Part shown: piece by piece, positions 9,274-18,487 of the stretch
Numbering within the stretch: position 1 is the stretch's first letter
Layout of the letters: every line of letters starts with the position of its first letter
NCBI GenBank assembly: GCA_000017645.1
Contig: CP000781.1
Location: 3,273,501 to 3,337,500 of the forward strand
DNA length: 64,000 nt
DNA from: Xanthobacter autotrophicus Py2
GTDB lineage: Bacteria > Pseudomonadota > Alphaproteobacteria > Rhizobiales > Xanthobacteraceae
Direction of reading: 5' to 3'
The notes under the pieces: model-generated
Databases searched by the model: none
What the model saw: the letters and a program-made list of their open reading frames with translations, nothing else
What the model was told of the DNA's origin: nothing
Made by a program: the position numbers and the translations under genes

Positions 9274-9710
9274 ATGCTCCCCCTTGATCGGCAGTTGAAA
9301 TAGCGGTGCTAGCTTTGGCGTTTGAGGTTCCGCAGGACGAACGACAGACCGGTTCCGGTCCGTGCGCAGGGGTCCCGCGGGAAGAACGTTATCGTTGGCG
9401 CGATGGTCATACAATACCTGAGCTTGGCCTTGGGGCCTTGCCCGCCTCAGCCGCGGGCGGATGACGCGGCGTCGCCGGTGCAAGCCTTACCTTAAGGTGA
9501 GCGAAGCTTATCGCAGAGATTCGACAGGCCAGTGTCGCACGACAGGACCGCGTGCCGCACGGCCACGATCTGGACAAGATGGGGCGGGGGTGCAATTAGA
9601 GGCGCTTGAAAGTGGCGCCGCATGGGCTCATGCGACGCCGCATTGCGTGTGGCCTGCGTTCCTCTGGATCGGGGCGCGCGCCGAGACGATAACAGATCGG
9701 GGACTGCGCC
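9274..9710. other. Divergent intergenic region before petA
   Basis: This 437-base spacer separates the leftward GH64-like gene from the rightward petABC operon and must hold both promoters. I see no convincing open reading frame, repeat or RNA structure in it, and cannot pick out a promoter with confidence. Confidence 0.5.
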
Positions 9711-10238
9711 GTGGCACATACGGAGACGTCGGACACGACGACGCGTCGGGATTTCCTCTACATCGCCACGGGCGCGGTGGGCGCCGTCGGGGCCGCCGCG
9801 ATGGTGTGGCCGTTCATCTCCCAGCTGCAGCCCGACGCCTCCGTGCTCGCGCTCTCCACCACCGAAGTGGACATTTCCCCCATCGCCGTGGGGCAGATCG
9901 TGACCGTCCAGTGGCGCGGCAAGCCCATCTTCATCTCCCACCGCACTCCGGCGGAGATCAAGTCGGCGCAGGACGTGCCGCTCTCGGAACTGAAGGATCC
10001 CCAGCCCGACCAGGACCGCGTGAAGGCGGGCAAGGACCAGTGGCTGGTGGTGATCGGCATCTGCACCCACCTCGGCTGCGTGCCGCTCGGCCATCAGGGC
10101 CAGTACAACGGCTGGTTCTGCCCCTGCCACGGCTCGGTCTACGACACGTCGGGCCGCATCCGGCAGGGACCGGCGCCGCTCAACCTCGCGCTCCCGCCCT
10201 ACACCTTCACCACCGACACCAAGATCGTGATCGGCTGA
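9711..10238 (+). CDS. petA: Ubiquinol-cytochrome c reductase iron-sulfur (Rieske) subunit
   Basis: A 175-residue Rieske protein of the cytochrome bc1 complex. It opens with a twin-arginine-type anchor ([15 protein letters not shown]) followed by a transmembrane helix. The 2Fe-2S ligand loops are CTHLGC (about residues 118-123) and CPCHGS (about 138-143), with Cys and His ligands all present. The start is a GTG at 9711. It is the first gene of petABC; petB begins 37 bases after its stop. It carries electrons from ubiquinol to cytochrome c1 on the periplasmic side. Confidence 0.97.
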   Translation: MAHTETSDTTTRRDFLYIATGAVGAVGAAAMVWPFISQLQPDASVLALSTTEVDISPIAVGQIVTVQWRGKPIFISHRTPAEIKSAQDVPLSELKDPQPDQDRVKAGKDQWLVVIGICTHLGCVPLGHQGQYNGWFCPCHGSVYDTSGRIRQGPAPLNLALPPYTFTTDTKIVIG

Positions 10239-10275
10239 CGCGCGCATCGTCGCCGCTTTCAAAAAGGTTGGACCC

Positions 10276-11550
10276 ATGGAAGGACATTCCACCTACCAGC
10301 CCAAGGGGAAGGTCGCGCAGTGGTTCGAAAGCCGCTTGCCGATCGTCGGGCTGATTCATTCCTCGGCCATCGCCTATCCGGTGCCGAAGAATCTCAATTA
10401 CATGTGGACCTTCGGTGCCATCCTGAGCTTGATGCTGGTCTGCCAGATCATCTCCGGCGTGGTGCTCGCCATGCACTATGTGGCGTATGCGCCGGTGGCT
10501 TTCGAGCGCGTCGAGCACATCATGCGCGACGTGAGCTACGGCTGGCTGATCCGTTACATCCACGCCAACGGCGCCTCCATGTTCTTCATGGCGGTCTACA
10601 TCCACATGTTCCGCGGCATGTATTACGGGTCCTACAAGGCCCCCCGCGAAGTGCTGTGGATCCTCGGCGTGATCATCTACCTGCTCATGATGGCCACCGG
10701 CTTCATGGGCTACGTGCTGCCCTGGGGCCAGATGTCCTTCTGGGGCGCCACCGTGATCACCAACCTGTTCTCGGCCATCCCGCTGGTGGGTGAGACCATC
10801 GTGCAGTGGCTCTGGGGTGGCTATTCGGTGGGCGCGCCCACGCTGAACCGCTTCTTCTCGCTCCACTACCTGCTGCCGTTCATGATCGCCGGCGTGGTTG
10901 GCCTGCACATCTGGGCGCTCCACCATGTGGGCCAGAACAACCCGGACGGCGTCGACATCAAGAACGTGGCCAAGGATTCGGTGCCCTTCACCCCCTACGC
11001 CACGATCAAGGACACCTTCGCGATGGTGGTGTTCCTGATTTTCTTCTCCTGGTTCATCTTCTACATCCCGAACTATCTCGGCCACTCGGACAACTACATC
11101 CCGGCCAACCCGCTCTCGACCCCGGCCCACATCGTGCCCGAATGGTATTACCTGCCGTTCTACGCGATCCTGCGCTCGGTGCCGGACAAGCTGGGCGGCG
11201 TGCTGGCCATGTTCGCGGCCATCGCAGTGCTGGCGTTCCTGCCCTGGCTCGACACCTCCAAGGTGCGCTCGGCCAAGTATCGCCCGCTGTTCCGGCAGTT
11301 CTTCTGGGTGTTCGCGGCGGTGTCCGTCGGTCTCGGCTATCTCGGCTCGCAGCCGGCCGAGGGCGGCTACGTCATCGCCTCGCGCATCTTCACCGTCTAT
11401 TACTTTGCCCACTTCCTCGTCATCCTGCCGCTGCTCGGCCTGTTCGAACGTCCGAAGCCTGTGCCGGCCTCCATCGCGGACGCCGTCCTTGCCAAGAGCA
11501 AGGGTGGAGCGGTGGTGGTCGCCGGTGCGGCCGGCCCCGAGACCAAGTGA
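10276..11550 (+). CDS. petB: Cytochrome b of the bc1 complex
   Basis: A 424-residue multi-helix membrane protein carrying two b haems and the quinone sites. Visible landmarks are the haem-ligand histidines in [18 protein letters not shown] and in [16 protein letters not shown], and the Qo-site [13 protein letters not shown] motif. Length is normal for alphaproteobacterial cytochrome b. It lies between petA and petC in the same direction, with 21 bases to petC. Confidence 0.98.
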   Translation: MEGHSTYQPKGKVAQWFESRLPIVGLIHSSAIAYPVPKNLNYMWTFGAILSLMLVCQIISGVVLAMHYVAYAPVAFERVEHIMRDVSYGWLIRYIHANGASMFFMAVYIHMFRGMYYGSYKAPREVLWILGVIIYLLMMATGFMGYVLPWGQMSFWGATVITNLFSAIPLVGETIVQWLWGGYSVGAPTLNRFFSLHYLLPFMIAGVVGLHIWALHHVGQNNPDGVDIKNVAKDSVPFTPYATIKDTFAMVVFLIFFSWFIFYIPNYLGHSDNYIPANPLSTPAHIVPEWYYLPFYAILRSVPDKLGGVLAMFAAIAVLAFLPWLDTSKVRSAKYRPLFRQFFWVFAAVSVGLGYLGSQPAEGGYVIASRIFTVYYFAHFLVILPLLGLFERPKPVPASIADAVLAKSKGGAVVVAGAAGPETK

Positions 11551-11571
11551 GCCGGCGCGGAGAGAACAGCA

Positions 11572-12423
11572 ATGACCATTCGTAGCAGTCTCTTCGGTGC
11601 CGTCGCGGCGGCGCTCCTCCTGGCCTCGGGCACGGCCGGCGCGCTGGCGTCGGAAGGCGGCGGCGGTCACGACGGCCGCCCGCCTCGCTTGTCCTGGTCG
11701 TTCGCGGGCCCCTTCGGCACCTACGACCGTGGCCAGCTCCAGCGCGGCTTCAAGGTGTTCAAGGAAGTGTGCAGCGCCTGCCACTCGGCGAACTACCTGT
11801 ACTTCCGCAACCTGGCCCAGCCGGGCGGCCCCGGCTTCACCGAGGCCCAGGCCAAGCAGGTGGCTGGCGAGTACCAGATCACCGACGGTCCGAACGACGC
11901 CGGCGACATGTTCCAGCGTCCCGGCCGCCTGTCGGACCACTGGCCGGCGCCGTTCCCGAACGACAACGCCGCCCGCGCCGCCAATGGTGGTGCGCTGCCG
12001 CCGGACTTCTCGGTGCTGGCCAAGGCCCGCTCCTACCACGTGGGCTTCCCCGGCTTCATCACCGACGCCTTCATCCAGTACCAGGAGCATGGCGTGGACT
12101 ATATCCACGCGCTGCTTACCGGCTACGAGGACGCCCCGGCCGGCGTGCATCTCCAGCCGGGCCTGAACTACAACAAGTATTTCCCGGGCAACCAGATCGC
12201 CATGCCCAAGCCGATCAGCGACGGCCAGGTGGAATACCCGGATGGCGCCCCGCAGACGGTGGACCAGTATGCGAGCGACGTCGCCGCCTTCATGATGTGG
12301 GTGGCGGAGCCGAAGCTCGAGGAGCGCAAGCGCATCGGCTTCCAGGCGATGATCTTCCTCATCGTCCTGTCCGGCCTGCTCTACTTCACCAAGAAGAAGG
12401 TGTGGCAGAACGTGGCGCACTGA
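11572..12423 (+). CDS. petC: Cytochrome c1 of the bc1 complex
   Basis: A 283-residue c-type cytochrome with an N-terminal signal peptide (ending around GALASEGG), a CSACHSANYLYF haem-binding motif (about residue 65) and a C-terminal membrane anchor (residues about 258-276, FQAMIFLIVLSGLLYF). It receives electrons from the Rieske protein and passes them to soluble or membrane cytochrome c. It is the last gene of petABC and is followed closely by a strong hairpin terminator. Confidence 0.97.
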   Translation: MTIRSSLFGAVAAALLLASGTAGALASEGGGGHDGRPPRLSWSFAGPFGTYDRGQLQRGFKVFKEVCSACHSANYLYFRNLAQPGGPGFTEAQAKQVAGEYQITDGPNDAGDMFQRPGRLSDHWPAPFPNDNAARAANGGALPPDFSVLAKARSYHVGFPGFITDAFIQYQEHGVDYIHALLTGYEDAPAGVHLQPGLNYNKYFPGNQIAMPKPISDGQVEYPDGAPQTVDQYASDVAAFMMWVAEPKLEERKRIGFQAMIFLIVLSGLLYFTKKKVWQNVAH

Positions 12424-12446
12424 GCCAAGTTTCGTCCCCGACGATC

Positions 12447-12469
12447 AAGGGCCCTTCGGGGCCCTTTTT
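12447..12469 (+). terminator. Rho-independent terminator of petABC
   Basis: A perfect 8-bp stem (AAGGGCCC / GGGCCCTT) closed by a TTCG tetraloop and followed by a T run lies 24 bases after the petC stop. The C(UUCG)G loop is an especially stable RNA tetraloop. Confidence 0.92.
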
Positions 12470-12655
12470 CTATTGCCGGTTCGGCCCGAAAACCCCGCGG
12501 CCCCGCCCGGGATCGCGAGGCCGGCGCAGGTTTGAGCGCTGCACGAAGCGACATCGGTTGTGCGTCTCGCCCGTTCGTGAGGCGGTGGCGCGTCAACGTG
12601 CTTTTCCTTCGGCGTGTCCGGCCGTAAGGAAGCGCAGCCATTCCCGGAGCACCCG

Positions 12656-13192
12656 ATGTCACCCGCCGATTTTGCCGCCAGCATCCGCACCATCCCGGAC
12701 TATCCCAAGCCGGGCATCCTGTTCCGCGACATCACCACCCTGCTCGGCGACGCCCGCGCCTTCCGCCGCGCGGTGGACGAGCTGGTGCAGCCCTGGGCGG
12801 GCGCCAAGATCGACAAGGTGGCCGGCATCTAGGCGCGGGGCTTCATCCTCGGCGGGGCGGTGGCGCACCAGCTCTCGGCAGGCTTCGTCCCGATCCGCAA
12901 GAAGGGCAAGCTGCCCCACCAGACCGTCCGTATGGCGTACGCCCTCGAATATGGCGAGGACGAGATCGAGATGCATGTGGATGCCGTGATGCCCGGCGAG
13001 CGCGTGCTGCTGGTGGACGATCTCGTCGCCACGGGCGGCACCGCCACCGGCGCGGTGAAGCTGCTTCAGACCTGCGGTGCCATGGTGGAAGCGGCCTGCT
13101 TCATCGTCGACCTGCCGGATCTCGGTGGAGCGGACAAGCTGCGGCGCGCGGGTGTGTCGGTGCGCACCCTGGTGTCCTTCTCCGGCCATTGA
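12656..13192 (+). pseudogene. apt: Adenine phosphoribosyltransferase interrupted by an in-frame TAG
   Basis: APT makes AMP from adenine and PRPP in purine salvage. The reading frame is intact from ATG 12656 ([20 protein letters not shown]) to KIDKVAGI, where a TAG stands at 12830-12832. The same frame then continues [15 protein letters not shown] through the PRPP-binding [14 protein letters not shown] to a stop at 13192. The family motif reads GIEARGF, so the amber codon replaces the conserved Glu (GAG to TAG, one base). A GTG at 12860 could in principle restart the C-terminal part, but without the N-terminal half activity would be unlikely. It is either a true nonsense mutation or a sequence error. 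Confidence 0.88.
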
Positions 13193-13208
13193 GGGCCAGC
13201 CGGCGCCA

Positions 13209-13370
13209 TCAGATCAGCCTGAGCCCCTTCAGGCTGGCGTGCCCGTCCTTGCCGACGATGATGTGGTCGTGCACCTCGATGCCCAGCGGCTTGGCCACGT
13301 CGATGATCTTGCGCGTCATGTCGATGTCGGCGCGCGACGGGGTCGGGTCCCCGGAGGGGTGGTTGTGCAT
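13209..13370 (-). pseudogene. radC: C-terminal remnant of radC (JAB/MPN domain)
   Basis: The last 54 or so residues of RadC are clear: [20 protein letters not shown] followed by [19 protein letters not shown] and a normal C-terminus (LKGLRLI). Upstream of HNHPSG the frame continues to 13529, but that sequence is unrelated to RadC, so the N-terminal three quarters of the gene are missing. The break lies right before the conserved metal-binding HNH motif. It is convergent with apt (16 bases apart), so both belong to the chromosome and the break marks the island edge. Confidence 0.87.
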
Positions 13371-13613
13371 CATCCTACGACTTGCTTTATCATATTGAAA
13401 TGCAAGCATTTTTTCTAAGTGATTCCAGAGGTGGTGCCGGGATTGGGGATCGGCATTTGGTGCGCTATTGTGATGGTCACGAGCGATCATCGGCGCGCGC
13501 AGTGAATTCCTTTGATGCACGGCGCTCAATCCAATCCCTTCCGGCTCAGGCTTCTATCTCGCCGATTCGGTGGAGCATCTGGAGCCGTCCGCGAGCCGGT
13601 TCCGGCTAGATGA

Positions 13614-14172
13614 TCAACCGGGCAACGTCTGCCTCCGAGTTGCGCCACCCTCAGTGCCTCCGTCAAGGGCAGCGGTAGTCTTGCAGGAAGGATAACCCGA
13701 GCAAGCCAGGAACGGTTGATATGCTCCGCCGGAACGAACGACCATCGATCCATCACCACAGGTGGGACAATAATCTCCAACTGACATCGGGCGTGCGATC
13801 CTCACCCGATTGGACGGTGCCCCCGCACGGGAACTTTCCACCGAGATGTTGCGCTTGAAATCACAACGAGGGTGGGTGCTGCATGCCTCGAACGGGCCAT
13901 ATTGGCCGTCGTACCGCTTCATGGTGCCGCAGCCGCACTTCGGGCACGGGCTCAGAACGCCTTCCTCCGCTTCGATCTCCACTGCGCCGGTTCTCGCTAG
14001 CTCGATCAGAAAGCGCGACGGCGCATCGGCCAGGGTGCAAATGCGAACCTGACGGCGAGCCCGCGTGAGCGCGACGTAGAAAAGGCGGCGCTCCTCAGCC
14101 AGGGGATATGGGTCGGGTTCGGGCATCGCTATCTGGAGGATCGGATCGTCGGTAATCCGGCTTGGAAAGCCC
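13614..14172 (-). pseudogene. C-terminal fragment of a UvrD-like helicase with topoisomerase-type zinc fingers
   Basis: In frame from about 14172, the translation runs GFPSRITDDPILQIAMPEPD and continues with ERRLFYVALTRARR, the motif VI region of UvrD/Rep-type superfamily 1 helicases. Two C4 zinc ribbons like those of topoisomerase I follow (CPKCGCGTM ... CSTHPRC and CPTCGDGSM ... CSGYPSC). The ATPase core is missing. The in-frame ATG at 14126 is internal to the domain, so this is a 5'-truncated remnant, not a small gene. Its broken end abuts another broken gene at 14162. Confidence 0.8.
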
Positions 14173-14464
14173 GGTCTGGATTGACGGCAAGAAATACTGG
14201 GAATTGCCGAAAGCTTGGTTCAACGATTTCGTCGAACGGGCGTTGGCGAAGTACAGCAAGGTCTACGTTATTCAGCCTTACCGCGAGCAGGAGAAATGCT
14301 CCCCAACGTGTCAGAACGCTATCGGGCATGAGTGCCAATGTTCTTGCATGGGCCTCTATCACGGCGCCGGGAATGACGGCAGTTGGTTCGAGGTTTCCGA
14401 CACCTTCGCGACGCGTTGGGCTGACCACGAGCTCGCCTGTCGACTCATGACCGCCAAGCCCTAA
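14162..14464 (+). pseudogene. C-terminal fragment of an unknown Cys-rich protein
   Basis: About 100 residues with no good start (the first possible codon is a TTG at the junction). The fragment has a coherent protein-like sequence: WIDGKKYWELPKAWFNDF, a cysteine cluster (KCSPTCQNAIGHECQCSC) and GLYHGAGNDGSWFEVSDTFA. The Cys/His pattern could bind zinc. I do not recognise a function. The 5' part is missing and the break point coincides with the break of the helicase fragment on the other strand. Confidence 0.55.
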
Positions 14465-14546
14465 CGCAGCATGCGATCAAAATACCATTAGTCTCGCTGC
14501 CGCCATCCGGTGTTTGTAGCGAGTTCGGACTCTAGTCGAGACCAAG

Positions 14547-14683
14547 ATGCGCTGCTTCAAGCTCCTAGGAGCGCACGTCATGTCCCGCGACTTCGAAAGG
14601 CAGGTCGCCGAGCTTCAGATCAGGCCGCAATCCTGAACCGCTTCACCGCCCTCGGAACGCCGCTCACGCAGCGCGTAGGATAG
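14547..14683 (+). pseudogene. Frameshifted C-terminal remnant of a transposase
   Basis: Translation from 14547 gives MRCFKLLGAHVMSRDFERQV and AELQIR, then a one-base deletion; in the next frame it continues AAILNRFTALGTPLTQRVG and a stop at 14681-14683. Joined, this resembles the conserved C-terminal tail of a DDE transposase (pattern RDFxRQVAELQxRxAxLNxxTALGxPxT). I recall it as an IS transposase tail but cannot name the IS family. The rest of the element is absent. The remaining DNA between 14465 and the LysR gene contains nothing else I can support. Confidence 0.55.
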
Positions 14684-14954
14684 GTCTGTCCAGGGAAAGG
14701 GCACTCCGGCCTTCAGAGGATTTGCGCAACAATGCCTACTGGCGGGATAATCACATCCGGGAGTAGCTTAACTTCGCCGCCAAACTGTCCAAGAAGGCGG
14801 GACCACCTCACAAGAGCGTCTATCGCGGGGGGCTCCTCACAAGTCATTACCGTGACATCGCCGCGTGTATAGTTTCTGTACGGAAGCATCCCTTCGGCCG
14901 ACGGTGCTTGTCCGGTCTGAAGTCGATGCTTGAGTAGGCGACGAAGGAAGAACA
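14684..14954. other. Region upstream of the LysR gene
   Basis: This 270-base stretch holds no convincing gene; a leftward 80-codon frame that ends at 14713 has no recognisable family. It presumably contains the LysR promoter. Confidence 0.35.
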
Positions 14955-15830
14955 ATGGAACTCAACCAGATTCGATATTTCCTGAACCTGGCAGACACCC
15001 TCAACTTCACCGAAGCAGCCATGCGCAGCGGGGTGTCTCAGCCCACGCTCACCCGCGCGATCCAGCGGCTCGAACAGGAGTTGGGCGGAACGTTGGTCTA
15101 TCGCGATGGAAAAGACAGTCGACTGACAACGCTCGGCCGCGACATACGATCCGAATTCGCTGCGATCGCCGACCGCGAACAGCGGGTTCGGGCAATATCC
15201 CTCAATCGGGTTCGCGGCCGCCGCGAGACCTTGACGCTGGGTATCGTGAATACCATCGCGCCAGCACTGATTACGGAATTTCTGAAACACGCCCTTCGAC
15301 AGATGCCGATGCTTGAACTGGTTCTTCAGCCGATCACCCGCGACGAGGGGATGGAGCGCCTGCTCGGCGGTCAAATTGACGGGTGCTTCTGCACGGATCC
15401 AGCGGCCGGAAACACCAAGATTGCAACCGTTGAAATGTTCCGTGAGCGACTGTTACTGGCGATGGCGCATGGACACAGCCTGGCAAGCCAAGCCTCGGTG
15501 TCTCTTGTCGAGCTATCGGAACAGCCTTACCTCGATCGCCTCCAGTGCGAATTCCGCACGCGCGTGCAAAACCATTTGAACGAGCGCGCGATTTTCATGA
15601 TCCCACGGCTCAGATCCGAACGGGAGGATTTGATTCAACAAGCCGTGGCATCGGGCGCGGGCGTTTGCATGCTGCCTGAACGTTCGGCAATCGTAGAGGG
15701 CTTGACGTTACGCCCGGTCGATACGCTCGACCTGTCGCGCACGGTGGCATTCCAATCGATTTCGGGATCTGGAACGGCAACGGCGCTGCGGCAGCTCCGT
15801 GTACTGATAGAGCGGTATGTGTGGTCGTGA
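14955..15830 (+). CDS. LysR family transcriptional regulator
   Basis: A 291-residue LysR-type regulator with the N-terminal winged HTH ([20 protein letters not shown], then [21 protein letters not shown]). The effector-binding domain follows from about residue 90. Two cysteines near [11 protein letters not shown] and one in [10 protein letters not shown] could be redox-responsive, but this is speculation. It stands 151 bases upstream of msrB on the same strand, and the neighbours msrB-msrA-thioredoxin-like suggest control of methionine-sulfoxide repair under oxidant stress. Confidence 0.88.
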   Translation: MELNQIRYFLNLADTLNFTEAAMRSGVSQPTLTRAIQRLEQELGGTLVYRDGKDSRLTTLGRDIRSEFAAIADREQRVRAISLNRVRGRRETLTLGIVNTIAPALITEFLKHALRQMPMLELVLQPITRDEGMERLLGGQIDGCFCTDPAAGNTKIATVEMFRERLLLAMAHGHSLASQASVSLVELSEQPYLDRLQCEFRTRVQNHLNERAIFMIPRLRSEREDLIQQAVASGAGVCMLPERSAIVEGLTLRPVDTLDLSRTVAFQSISGSGTATALRQLRVLIERYVWS

Positions 15831-15981
15831 ATTCCGTGAAGGCGCGGGCCTTTATGGTGCGGCGACCACACAAGCGTTCCCAGTGCATGCCGGTGACAAC
15901 ATCAAAACTATAGTTGCGGCGTATTGGACACCTTCGGATCGAATATCCATTTTCTCGGGTATGAGTTCGAAGGAGGAATCC

Positions 15982-16428
15982 ATGACAGCCTACAAGAAGA
16001 CAGAAGCTGCTATCGCCAAGCTGTCACCTGAGGAATATCGGGTGACGCAGCAGAGTGCGACCGAGCGACCAGGAACCGGTGCGCTTCTCCATAATAAGGA
16101 ACCCGGCGTTTATGTCGATATCGTCTCAGGCGAACCCCTGTTCGCATCGTCCGACAAATACGAGTCGGGCTGCGGATGGCCGAGCTTCACCAAGCCGATC
16201 GAACCTGCGAACGTGAATGAACTACGCGACAACAGCCACGGTATGATCCGGACGGAAGTGCGTTCGACGTATGGCGATAGCCATCTCGGCCACGTTTTCC
16301 CCGACGGGCCGAGCGATCGCGGTGGCCTGCGTTACTGTATCAATTCGGCTTCGCTGCGCTTCGTACCCCGCGGCGAGATGGAGAGCCAAGGTTACGGTGA
16401 ATATCTCAACCAGGTGGAGGATATCTGA
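15982..16428 (+). CDS. msrB: Peptide-methionine (R)-S-oxide reductase
   Basis: A 148-residue MsrB, which reduces methionine-R-sulfoxide in proteins. Family blocks visible are [14 protein letters not shown], the [12 protein letters not shown] segment and the catalytic-Cys motif [12 protein letters not shown]. The two CxxC zinc motifs of many MsrB proteins are absent, so this is the zinc-free form. The ATG at 15982 is chosen for its AAGGAGGA ribosome binding site; an in-frame ATG at 15961 lies upstream of that site. Its stop overlaps the msrA start (TGATG). Confidence 0.95.
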   Translation: MTAYKKTEAAIAKLSPEEYRVTQQSATERPGTGALLHNKEPGVYVDIVSGEPLFASSDKYESGCGWPSFTKPIEPANVNELRDNSHGMIRTEVRSTYGDSHLGHVFPDGPSDRGGLRYCINSASLRFVPRGEMESQGYGEYLNQVEDI

Positions 16429-16940
16429 TGACGACTGAACGCGCTGTTCTCGCCGGCGGCTGCTTCTGGGGCATGCAGGATCTTATCCGCAAGCTGCCCG
16501 GTGTAATCTCCACCCGTGTCGGTTACACGGGCGGCGATGTGCCGAATGCGACATATCGCAATCACGGCACTCATGCCGAGGCGATCGAGATCACCTTCGA
16601 TCCCTCTCAGACCACCTATCGCCGATTGCTTGAGTTCTTCTTCCAGATCCACGACCCGACGACGCTCAACCGTCAGGGGAACGACCGAGGCGCGAGCTAC
16701 CGTTCCGCGATCTATTTTACCAACGACCAGCAGAAGGCCGTTGCGCTCGATACGATTGCAGATGTTGAAGCGTCGGGCCTATGGCCAGGCAAGGTCGTCA
16801 CCGAGGTCGAGCCAGTCGGTGATTTCTGGGAGGCAGAGCCCGAGCATCAGGATTATCTCGAGCGAATTCCCCACGGGTACACCTGCCACTTTGCACGTCC
16901 GGACTGGGTGTTGCCGCGCAGGGCCGGTGCTGCCGCTTAG
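16428..16940 (+). CDS. msrA: Peptide-methionine (S)-S-oxide reductase
   Basis: A 170-residue MsrA with the catalytic motif GGCFWGMQD near the N-terminus (residues about 10-18), followed by the [15 protein letters not shown] block and the [19 protein letters not shown] substrate-binding segment. It reduces methionine-S-sulfoxide. It is translationally coupled to msrB (shared base), and a thioredoxin-like gene follows 50 bases later as a possible electron donor. Length is normal; only one resolving Cys candidate is seen (GYTCHF). Confidence 0.96.
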   Translation: MTTERAVLAGGCFWGMQDLIRKLPGVISTRVGYTGGDVPNATYRNHGTHAEAIEITFDPSQTTYRRLLEFFFQIHDPTTLNRQGNDRGASYRSAIYFTNDQQKAVALDTIADVEASGLWPGKVVTEVEPVGDFWEAEPEHQDYLERIPHGYTCHFARPDWVLPRRAGAAA

Positions 16941-16990
16941 CAAACCTGCGGCTCGTGGTTTAACGCCGCGAGCCGACATCGGAGGGCTTC

Positions 16991-17479
16991 ATGGAAACGG
17001 GAATTGTGGGTCTGCCTGCCCCTCCGCTGGAGAATATCCGGTGGATCGATGAAAATGGTGACGAGCGTAGCTCCTTGACCTTGGCCGAGTTGGGGCAAGG
17101 TTTCAAAATATTGTACTTCTTTCAGGATTGGTGTGCAGGCTGTCATGCACATGGTTTTCCCACATTCGTGACCCTTGCCGAGGAATTTCGCGATAAGGGA
17201 GTTGGCTTGGCGGCGATACAGACTGTGTTCGAGGGTTCGGAAGTCAATACCTTCGATCGTCTGCGGGAAAACCAACGCCGATATGGACTGCGTCTTCCAT
17301 TTGGTCATGCTGTCGCGGGCTCGGGCTCAGTAGACGCTGCGCCAGCAATCATGGAGGCCTACCGGTCCGGCGGAACCCCATGGTTTGTGGTGATCGCACC
17401 CGATGGTCGCGTCGTGTATAACGGGTTTCAGCTCGACGCGGAGAGCCTCATCCAGAAACTTCGGCCGCTCACGGCCTGA
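16991..17479 (+). CDS. TlpA/redoxin-like thioredoxin-fold protein
   Basis: A 162-residue redoxin-fold protein. The active-site motif is DWCAGCHAHGFPTF (CxxC) at about residues 46-52, and the cis-Pro region SGGTPWFVVIAPDGRVVYNG is present. No signal peptide or membrane helix is seen, so it is probably cytoplasmic. It lies 50 bases after msrA in the same direction and could recycle the Msr enzymes or act as a peroxide reductase. A GGAGGG ribosome binding site precedes the ATG. Confidence 0.85.
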   Translation: METGIVGLPAPPLENIRWIDENGDERSSLTLAELGQGFKILYFFQDWCAGCHAHGFPTFVTLAEEFRDKGVGLAAIQTVFEGSEVNTFDRLRENQRRYGLRLPFGHAVAGSGSVDAAPAIMEAYRSGGTPWFVVIAPDGRVVYNGFQLDAESLIQKLRPLTA

Positions 17480-17575
17480 TAAAAGGAGCCTGGATGCCGC
17501 GGCGGCCCAGCGGTATAATTCCCGGGCCGGTGAAGTCGTGCGCAGCCCTAGATGATCTCCGCAACGCATTCCGAC

Positions 17576-17605
17576 AGAGAAAGAGAAAGAGAGAGAGAGA
17601 GAGAG
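17576..17605. repeat. GA dinucleotide microsatellite
   Basis: A 30-base purine tract built from AGAGAA and pure GA repeats lies in the spacer between the redoxin gene and the convergent TetR gene. It is in non-coding DNA and has no obvious role; it could vary in length between isolates. Confidence 0.85.
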
Positions 17606-17649
17606 CCCTGTCCTCGATGATCCCGCATCAGGTGCTCTATGCTATCTGA

Positions 17650-18261
17650 TCAGATCGCGGGCAAAGCCTTTTCCTTTCTTGCGCAATCGAGCATTCCGAG
17701 AGCCGACGCTACGATTCCCTTCAGCAAAGCTGGCTCGGGTCGCACGCGCGCGAGCACGCGCAATCCCATCAGCACGCTCAGGAGATGCCGTGCCATATCC
17801 TCTGCCGGCAGCAGTGATGCGATCGTGGCATCGGCCTGACCCGACTCTATTCGGCCCAGGAAAAACATCTCGATGCGCATGAGCACGGCCGCGACGTTTT
17901 CCCGGAACGCTTCGTCGGGGGGTGCCGCGTCGAGCGCGGTGTTCACGAGCATGCATCCCTTGCGCTCAGGATCCTCAAGCGAGCGCTTCAAGACATCGGA
18001 AAAGAACGCTTCGATGGCTTCGCGGGGCGGCAATGCCTCGCAACGCCGGATCCGATCCGCAACGCTGTGTTCGACATAACGGTCCAGCGATTTGATGAAG
18101 AGCGCGCGTTTATCCCCGAATGCGTTGTAAAGGCTCGCACCGGTGATCCGGGTCTTGTCGATAAGATCGCGCACGGATGTTGCCTCGTATCCGCGGCGCC
18201 AGAAGCACTGCATTGCTGCGTCGAGCACGGCTTCCTCATCGAATTCTCTTGGTCTTGCCAT
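17650..18261 (-). CDS. TetR family transcriptional regulator (intact copy)
   Basis: A 203-residue TetR-type repressor. The HTH is complete (ARPREFDEEAVLDAAMQCFW, then TSVRDLIDKTRITGASLYNA), and a full ligand-binding domain follows, with cysteines in RRCEALPP, RKGCMLVN and LDCARK. The start is the ATG at 18261 (MARPREF), the usual TetR opening. It is divergent from a broken EamA gene and has a candidate operator in the shared spacer. The same TetR gene occurs in a broken second copy at 21940-22273. Confidence 0.93.
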   Translation of the reverse strand: MARPREFDEEAVLDAAMQCFWRRGYEATSVRDLIDKTRITGASLYNAFGDKRALFIKSLDRYVEHSVADRIRRCEALPPREAIEAFFSDVLKRSLEDPERKGCMLVNTALDAAPPDEAFRENVAAVLMRIEMFFLGRIESGQADATIASLLPAEDMARHLLSVLMGLRVLARVRPEPALLKGIVASALGMLDCARKEKALPAI

Positions 18262-18487
18262 CCGGCGCTCTCGCAAATTCCAGCTTCGCGTCTTGCCATA
18301 TTGTCCGCGCCGATGCATTCTAGAACAAATGGACTAAAACTCAAGGTGTGACCGCCGTCATCGTTTCTCTGCCGGCAGCCTTGGACGATCCAAAGGCTGG
18401 AATCATGGCTGCCCAGGAGGCGATTGAAGTTACACGAGCGGAACGCATGGCGGGGCACGCGGCTTGAGGGTCTGCTCTGGGCTGCTC
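17936..18487. repeat. Duplicated TetR/EamA block, copy A
   Basis: This block (TetR 5' half, divergent promoter, EamA 5' end) is a near-identical direct repeat of 21940-22508. The copies differ by substitutions and by three indels that add up to 17 bases: an 8-base duplication and a 1-base insertion in copy B, and an 8-base deletion in copy A. Confidence 0.9.
18318..18339. promoter_or_regulatory. Degenerate TetR operator candidate, copy A
   Basis: The TTCTAG half-site is kept here, but the second half reads CTAAAA instead of CTAGAA as in the equivalent dyad at 22331-22352. It lies in the divergent spacer of the intact TetR gene. Confidence 0.4.

Noticed and set aside
10207..12420. Long antisense frame of 737 codons opposite petABC
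   Set aside because: It mirrors the codon bias of the real genes, has His/Glu/Arg-rich composition with no domain, and no ribosome binding site. The same holds for the long frames opposite moxR, cca and the SNF2 gene.
12860..13192. C-terminal apt as a separate gene starting at GTG 12860
   Set aside because: It lacks the N-terminal part of the phosphoribosyltransferase fold and there is no clear ribosome binding site, so it is better read as the downstream half of a gene with a nonsense codon.
13381..13406. CTTGC ... GCAAG inverted repeat as an attachment site or IS end
   Set aside because: Only five bases per arm and no second copy was found in the window.
14713..14955. 80-codon leftward frame before the LysR gene
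   Set aside because: No recognisable family, no good ribosome binding site, and it lies in the LysR promoter region.
17576..17605. GA tract as a phase-variation switch
   Set aside because: It lies between two convergent gene ends, not in a promoter or reading frame, so length changes should not switch a gene.
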